From: CAZJWR01 sp964549765
GTDB taxonomy: Bacteria > Zixibacteria > MSB-5A5 > GN15 > JAAZOE01
DNA: 64,000 bases
Direction: 5' to 3'
NCBI GenBank assembly: GCA_964549765.1
Contig: CAZJWR010000009.1
Span: forward strand, 1-64,000
Under the pieces are notes generated by a model. The model was not told the origin of the DNA and searched no databases. It saw only the letters and a program-made list of their open reading frames with translations. Made by a program: the position numbers and the translations under genes. Position 1 is the stretch's first letter. Each line of letters opens with the position of its first letter. Of this stretch, positions 63,142 through 64,000 are shown piece after piece.

Positions 63142-64000
63142 ATGAAATATGACGTATTGGTTGTCGGCGGCGGGATCGCCGGTATGGAATCGTCATTGAC
63201 CCTGGGAGACATGGGCTACAATGTGCTCCTGGTGGAAAAGGAGGCCAGCATTGGCGGAAAGATGGTATTGCTCAGCAAGGTATTCCCGACCCTCGATTGT
63301 GCAAGTTGCATCTCCACCCCAAAGATGGCGTCTACCGCTCACCACCCCAATGTCACCATATCTACATCCACTCAAATCGATGAAATCACCAGGAACAATG
63401 GGGGCAACTTCCAGATTAAGCTCCACAAGAAATCCACCTACGTCAACTCGGCGGCATGTACGGGGTGTGGTGAGTGTGAGCAGGCCTGCACAGTGGCACG
63501 GCCGGATCCGTTCAATTTCGATTTAGTTGCCCACCGGGCAATCCATATCCCTTTCCCTCAGGCCGTGCCCAAGAAAGCAGTTATGGTACGGGAAGGAACG
63601 TCCCCCTGTTCATTCGCCTGCCCGGCGGGAGTAAAAGCCCACGGTTATGTATCCCTGGTGCGCAGCGGCAAATATGACGAGGCGTTTCATCTCCACATGG
63701 AAGATGCCCCCCTTCCAGGCAGCCTCAGCCGGGCCTGTTATGCTCCATGCGAAGGCGAGTGTACCCGCGGCAAACTGGAAGGTGCCGTTCCCATTCGGGC
63801 AATCAAACGCTTCATGGTCGATCGTTACTACGAGAAATACCCTGAACCGGAATATGGCCCGCCGGAGTTGATCCCCGGGAAAAAAGTTGCCGTCGTAGGT
63901 TCCGGTCCGGCAGGACTGTCGGCAGCTTATCATCTGGCTCGCCGTGGCTACAGCGTCACCGTATTCGAGTCGGCACCTGAACCCGGAGGCATGCTGCGGT
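63142..64000 (+). CDS. HdrA-GltD-like FAD/iron-sulfur oxidoreductase (partial, runs off window)
   Basis: At least 286 residues, cut by the window end. The N-terminus is a Rossmann FAD motif (VVGGGIAGMESSLTLGDMGY). The HdrA-type cluster motif LDCASCISTPKM follows near residues 52-63, then a [4Fe-4S] motif CTGCGECEQAC. A GltD-type domain comes next: CSFACPAGVKAHGYVSLVRS and CYAPCEGECTRGKLEGAVPI, then a second nucleotide-binding Rossmann motif (VAVVGSGPAGLSAAYHLARR). This HdrA-GltD fusion is known in Hdr-like complexes of sulfur and sulfate reducers, where it bifurcates or passes electrons. Start ATG 63142. Confidence 0.87.
   Translation, partial: MKYDVLVVGGGIAGMESSLTLGDMGYNVLLVEKEASIGGKMVLLSKVFPTLDCASCISTPKMASTAHHPNVTISTSTQIDEITRNNGGNFQIKLHKKSTYVNSAACTGCGECEQACTVARPDPFNFDLVAHRAIHIPFPQAVPKKAVMVREGTSPCSFACPAGVKAHGYVSLVRSGKYDEAFHLHMEDAPLPGSLSRACYAPCEGECTRGKLEGAVPIRAIKRFMVDRYYEKYPEPEYGPPELIPGKKVAVVGSGPAGLSAAYHLARRGYSVTVFESAPEPGGMLR

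Overview
The window reads as a chromosomal segment of an uncultured FCB-group bacterium. The best fit is Zixibacteria or a close relative. The evidence is the style of the secreted proteins: paired dockerin motifs of the form GDANGSGGVN..GDVVYLVNYIFK, thrombospondin type 3 calcium repeats, FG-GAP repeat proteins, PKD-domain subtilases, and three giant proteins ending in the same Asn-Pro-Phe-Asn plus FlgD-like C-terminal sorting domain. The lineage is an inference from protein style; the partial 23S and the 5S genes at the left edge could settle it.

Layout. 1-720: end of an rRNA operon (23S 3' end, 5S, strong terminator). 720-7600: loosely packed small genes (DsrE-like protein, dockerin/TSP3 protein, methyltransferase, nuclease-fold protein, YdhR-like protein, PEP-CTERM fibro-slime protein, small Cys-rich secreted protein), separated by palindromic REP-like elements. 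7700-18700: regulatory and envelope-stress block: a response regulator fused to a ribosome-hibernation-like domain, a sensor kinase/NtrC-type pair, a textbook -24/-12 sigma-54 promoter, and then on the same strand a HEAT protein, a proton-type P-ATPase, an HtrA protease and an APC permease. 18700-26600 (minus strand): a ribose-type ABC importer operon ending in a secreted GH38 alpha-mannosidase; its permease carries an extra periplasmic domain. 26900-34600: mixed genes (duplicated-motif protein, TPR-like protein, metallophosphoesterase, GH15 glucoamylase-like enzyme, STAS protein, a decayed PrsW-like gene, a ferritin-like protein, a lipoprotein). 34980-38800: subtilase with four PKD domains. 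38960-45260: methyltransferase, then two cytidylate-kinase-like/BON proteins bracketing a TauE-type exporter and a two-component system. 45470-48500: large secreted glycosidase-like protein. 49050-50370: an orphan C-terminal piece of NuoN and a PAP2 membrane enzyme. 50565-55610: a 1681-residue FG-GAP/ASPIC/cohesin/dockerin protein. 56010-61340: a tight operon of ECF sigma factor, small coupling protein, TPR-CHAT protease and secreted subtilase. 61950-64000: a sulfur/redox operon (ArsR regulator, TusA, MvhD-like, HdrA-GltD-like; the last gene runs off the window).

How the parts work together. Much of the window serves extracellular polymer handling (mannosidase, glucoamylase-like enzyme, subtilases, dockerin and FG-GAP adhesins) and envelope stress control. 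The most promising candidate for an undescribed system is the sigma factor / coupling protein / TPR-CHAT / subtilase operon at 56010-61336, which would link proteolysis to transcription. Second are the kinase-like/BON/TauE/two-component cluster at 39834-45263 and the sigma-54 circuit at 9007-17253. The sulfur genes at the right end, with the DsrE-like gene at the left end, suggest persulfide trafficking to a heterodisulfide-reductase-like complex.
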